Assembly: GCA_964589725.1 (NCBI GenBank)
Contig: CAZPUJ010000598.1
Location: 1-6,840, forward strand
Source of the DNA: CAYSHJ01 sp964589725
Lineage (GTDB): Bacteria > Planctomycetota > Planctomycetia > Planctomycetales > Planctomycetaceae
Length of the DNA: 6,840 nt
Direction: 5' to 3'
Positions 4,824-6,840 of the stretch are shown here, piece after piece. The position numbers were made by a program, and so were the translations under genes. Each line of letters begins with the position of its first letter. The first letter of the stretch is position 1. Below the pieces are notes generated by a model. That model was not told the origin of the DNA and made no database searches. It saw only the letters and a program-made list of their open reading frames with translations.

Positions 4824-6840
4824 TTAGCTCCTGCGTGTTCCGCCACGCTGCGATTCGTTAGGCAATGATCCCGAGAGGTCTGTTGCGGCGGCCTTGGAAC
4901 GTTGAGCCACAAACGAGGACAGGCTCATCTCCTGAGGTAGATTTTCGTCGTCGTCCTCATTCGACGCTGCGAACGCTTGCAGCACAGGCAGCGGATCGAA
5001 CGCGCGCCACGCCGGCAATGTCGCCAGGAAGCTCGTCAGCAGATAACCGCTTCGCAGCGTCCACACGACATAGCCCACCGAGAACGCCGAGACGACGGTG
5101 ACCGTCGTTCCGACCGCCAGGCCGTTCCCATCCAGTGTCTGCTGGTTTTTCTCACGCTGGCTATCCAACTGCTCCCAGAACCAACCTTTGCCAAGATTGA
5201 ACACGCCGGCGGACGAGGTTGGGCTTTCGATGATCGCAACCTCAATCGGCACAAGATCGACATCAACCAGCGGACGCCCCATACCAGGTCCGAAAAAGCG
5301 CGAGCCACTACGATCCGCCGAAATCGCGCTGGAGGCCGCGAGCAAGGACACGTCCAAAGGCATGAAGCGATCTTCCGCTTGATCACCGATGCCATTCATC
5401 GAACGACTGCGTAAATGTCCGTTGTTCCCGTTCGTTGGGGTCCAGGGGCTGAGCGATACCACACTGACATCGCTCATCGGCGGTGGCTGGAGGTTGTCGT
5501 CATTCGAGTTGTCGTCATCACCGGGATCGGGGATGACAGATACCTCGGACGGCCGCACGGCAATTATCGTAATGGTGACGACCGTCGGGTTCGACACGTC
5601 CTGCCCATCCGACGCCTGATAACTGAACGTGTCTGTTCCCGTGTAAAAGCCGTCCGGCTGATAGACGAAGCTGCCATCCGGCGAAATGTTCAGGCTTCCG
5701 TGAGCCGGCGCGACCACAATCACAGGTTGCAACGTGTCACCGTCGATGTCCGAGTCGTTGACCAGCAGCCCCGGGGCCGCCACCTCTAACGGATTGTTCT
5801 CGTTGATTTCATAGGCTTCGCCATTCGCGACCGGCATATCATTCACTGAGGTGACAGTGATCGTGACGGTCGCCACGTTGCTCGCCGCGACGTCACTGTC
5901 GACCGCGTGGTAGTTGAAACTGTCACTGCCGAAGAAGTTTGCATTCGGCGAGTAGGTGAAGCTTCCGTCGGAGTTGAACACCAATGCTCCGTTCGTCGGA
6001 CCGGCATCCAGCACGGCGGTGTGCGTGTCTTCGTTGCCCAAGATTCCGTCGCTGTTGTCGATGTCGGTGTCATTCGTTAGGACGTTGCCGCTGACAGGCG
6101 TGTCTTCGTCGGTCGTGGCCGTGTCGTCAGTCGCAACCGGTGCGTCGTTGATCTCATTGACCGTGATCGTCACGGCCGCGACGTTGCTCGGTGCGCCGTC
6201 GGAATCAACCGCGTGGTACGTGAAGCTGTCGCTGCCGAAGAAATCGGCGTCCGGTGTGTAGGTCCACGTGCCGTCGGCGTTGAACACCAGCGAACCGCTT
6301 GACGGACCGGCATCCAGGACAGCGGTGTGCGTGTCTTCGTTGCCCAGAATCCCGTCCGTGTTGTCGATGTCAGTGTCGTTGGTCAGGACGTTGCCGCTGA
6401 CCGGCGTGTCTTCGTTAGTCGTAGCGCTATCGTCGGTGGCCACGGGCGCGTCGTTGATCTCGTTGACGGTGATCGTCACGGCCGCGACGTTGCTCGGTGC
6501 GCCGTCGGAATCAACCGCGTGGTACGTGAAGCTGTCGGTGCCGAAGAAATCGGCGTCCGGTGTGTAGGTCCACGTGCCGTCGGCGTTGAACACCAATGCT
6601 CCGTTCGTCGGGCCGGCATCGAGGACGGTGGTGTGCGTGTCTTCGTTGCCCAAGATCCCGTCGGTGTTGTCGATGTCGGTGTCGTTGGTCAGCACGTCGC
6701 CGCTGACCGGCGTGTCTTCGTTGGTCGTGGCAGTGTCGTCGGTGGCCACGGGCGCGTCATTGATCTCATTGACGGTGATCGTCACGGTGGCCACGTTGCT
6801 CGACGCGCCGTCCGAATCAACGGCGTGGTAGGTGAAGCTG
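4824..6840 (-). CDS. Giant Ig-like/cadherin-like repeat surface protein with C-terminal membrane module (partial, 5' end beyond window)
   Basis: The frame is open from the right edge (first full codon at 6839) to TAA at 4826-4824, giving 671 visible residues; the GTG at 6794 is an internal Val, not a start. Residues 16-321 are three nearly identical 102-residue repeats of the VCBS/cadherin-like type (NDAPVATDD, NEDTPVSGNVLTNDTDIDN, GALVFNADGTWTYTPDADFF, DSFTYHAVDSDG), followed by a diverged fourth (about 322-418) with a DSDIDGD calcium-type loop. The family commonly forms extended adhesins. An acidic, Pro/Asn-rich linker follows (about 429-475), then an unassigned region (about 476-570). A hydrophobic module (about 576-620) reads VVSAFSVGYVVWTLRSGYLL, then LPAWRAFDPLPVL, and is probably one helix plus a second short or re-entrant one. 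The tail (621-671) begins acidic, NEDDDENLPQEM, and ends basic. There is no LPXTG, autotransporter barrel or RTX C-terminal signal. It is probably the first visible gene of an operon with the c-di-GMP enzyme. Confidence 0.92.
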   Translation of the reverse strand, partial: SFTYHAVDSDGASSNVATVTITVNEINDAPVATDDTATTNEDTPVSGDVLTNDTDIDNTDGILGNEDTHTTVLDAGPTNGALVFNADGTWTYTPDADFFGTDSFTYHAVDSDGAPSNVAAVTITVNEINDAPVATDDSATTNEDTPVSGNVLTNDTDIDNTDGILGNEDTHTAVLDAGPSSGSLVFNADGTWTYTPDADFFGSDSFTYHAVDSDGAPSNVAAVTITVNEINDAPVATDDTATTDEDTPVSGNVLTNDTDIDNSDGILGNEDTHTAVLDAGPTNGALVFNSDGSFTYSPNANFFGSDSFNYHAVDSDVAASNVATVTITVTSVNDMPVANGEAYEINENNPLEVAAPGLLVNDSDIDGDTLQPVIVVAPAHGSLNISPDGSFVYQPDGFYTGTDTFSYQASDGQDVSNPTVVTITIIAVRPSEVSVIPDPGDDDNSNDDNLQPPPMSDVSVVSLSPWTPTNGNNGHLRSRSMNGIGDQAEDRFMPLDVSLLAASSAISADRSGSRFFGPGMGRPLVDVDLVPIEVAIIESPTSSAGVFNLGKGWFWEQLDSQREKNQQTLDGNGLAVGTTVTVVSAFSVGYVVWTLRSGYLLTSFLATLPAWRAFDPLPVLQAFAASNEDDDENLPQEMSLSSFVAQRSKAAATDLSGSLPNESQRGGTRRS
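4828..4832 (-). promoter_or_regulatory. Shine-Dalgarno of the c-di-GMP enzyme, inside the end of the upstream gene
   Basis: AGGAG on the minus strand sits 6 bases before the ATG at 4821 and lies within the last codons of the surface-protein gene, whose TAA stop (4826-4824) is only 2 bases from that ATG. This supports the start choice. It also implies that ribosomes finishing the surface protein can re-initiate on the enzyme. Confidence 0.8.
5586..6839 (-). repeat. Tandem 306-base coding repeats (three close copies plus one diverged)
   Basis: The units run 6794-6489, 6488-6183 and 6182-5877, each exactly 306 bases (102 codons), with a diverged fourth unit at 5876-5586 and the tail of another at the right edge. 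Between the second and third windows the DNA is almost unchanged: 6163-6289 and 6469-6595 differ at a single base (6232 against 6538, a Ser/Thr change). Identity that includes third codon positions points to recent duplication or gene conversion. The array continues past the right edge, so its copy number is unknown. Confidence 0.93.

Noticed and set aside
5956..6831. Three similar plus-strand open frames of 85-101 codons
   Set aside because: They are similar only because they are the antisense of the tandem coding repeats.
5877..6840. CRISPR-like or satellite array
   Set aside because: The 306-base period is an exact 102-codon multiple within one open frame, and there are no spacer/repeat alternations.

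Overview
The window is a GC-rich stretch in which every supportable gene lies on the minus strand. Read in the direction of transcription (right to left) it holds: (A) the 3' part of a very large repetitive surface protein (6840-4824, its 5' end beyond the right edge); (B) a complete membrane-bound PAS-GGDEF-HD cyclic-di-GMP sensor protein (4821-2383); (C) a 357-base gap with a 29-base perfect inverted repeat and no gene; (D) a complete HlyD/RND-type periplasmic adaptor (2025-1087); and (E) a second, unusual adaptor with a cytoplasmic N-terminal sensor-like domain, one membrane segment and a split lipoyl domain (1075 to beyond the left edge). There are no RNA genes, transposases or CRISPR arrays.

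A member of the Planctomycetes (Pirellulales-like) is the likeliest source. The grounds are the Gram-negative-type adaptors, the giant Ig-like/cadherin-like protein, and the gap hairpin, whose arms would read as GGLTPPRSP; I associate that dispersed repeat with planctomycete intergenic DNA. This is recognition by eye, not a database result, and a gammaproteobacterium is not excluded, because the C-terminal membrane module of the giant protein also resembles ones I associate with proteobacterial VCBS proteins.

The genes look functionally linked. The surface protein and the c-di-GMP enzyme are separated by 2 bases, and the ribosome-binding site of the second lies inside the end of the first. 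The two adaptors are separated by 11 bases, and the Shine-Dalgarno of the second overlaps the stop codon of the first. The working picture is a large, calcium-binding-type repeat protein held in the membrane by a conserved-looking C-terminal module, an export or processing apparatus built on two different HlyD-type adaptors, and a c-di-GMP sensor controlling it. This resembles the logic of LapA/LapD adhesin control, but with none of the Lap proteins visible and a different anchor. The further parts expected beyond the left edge (for example an M50-type membrane protease with a lipoyl domain, a TolC-like channel or an ABC/RND pump) cannot be seen here.
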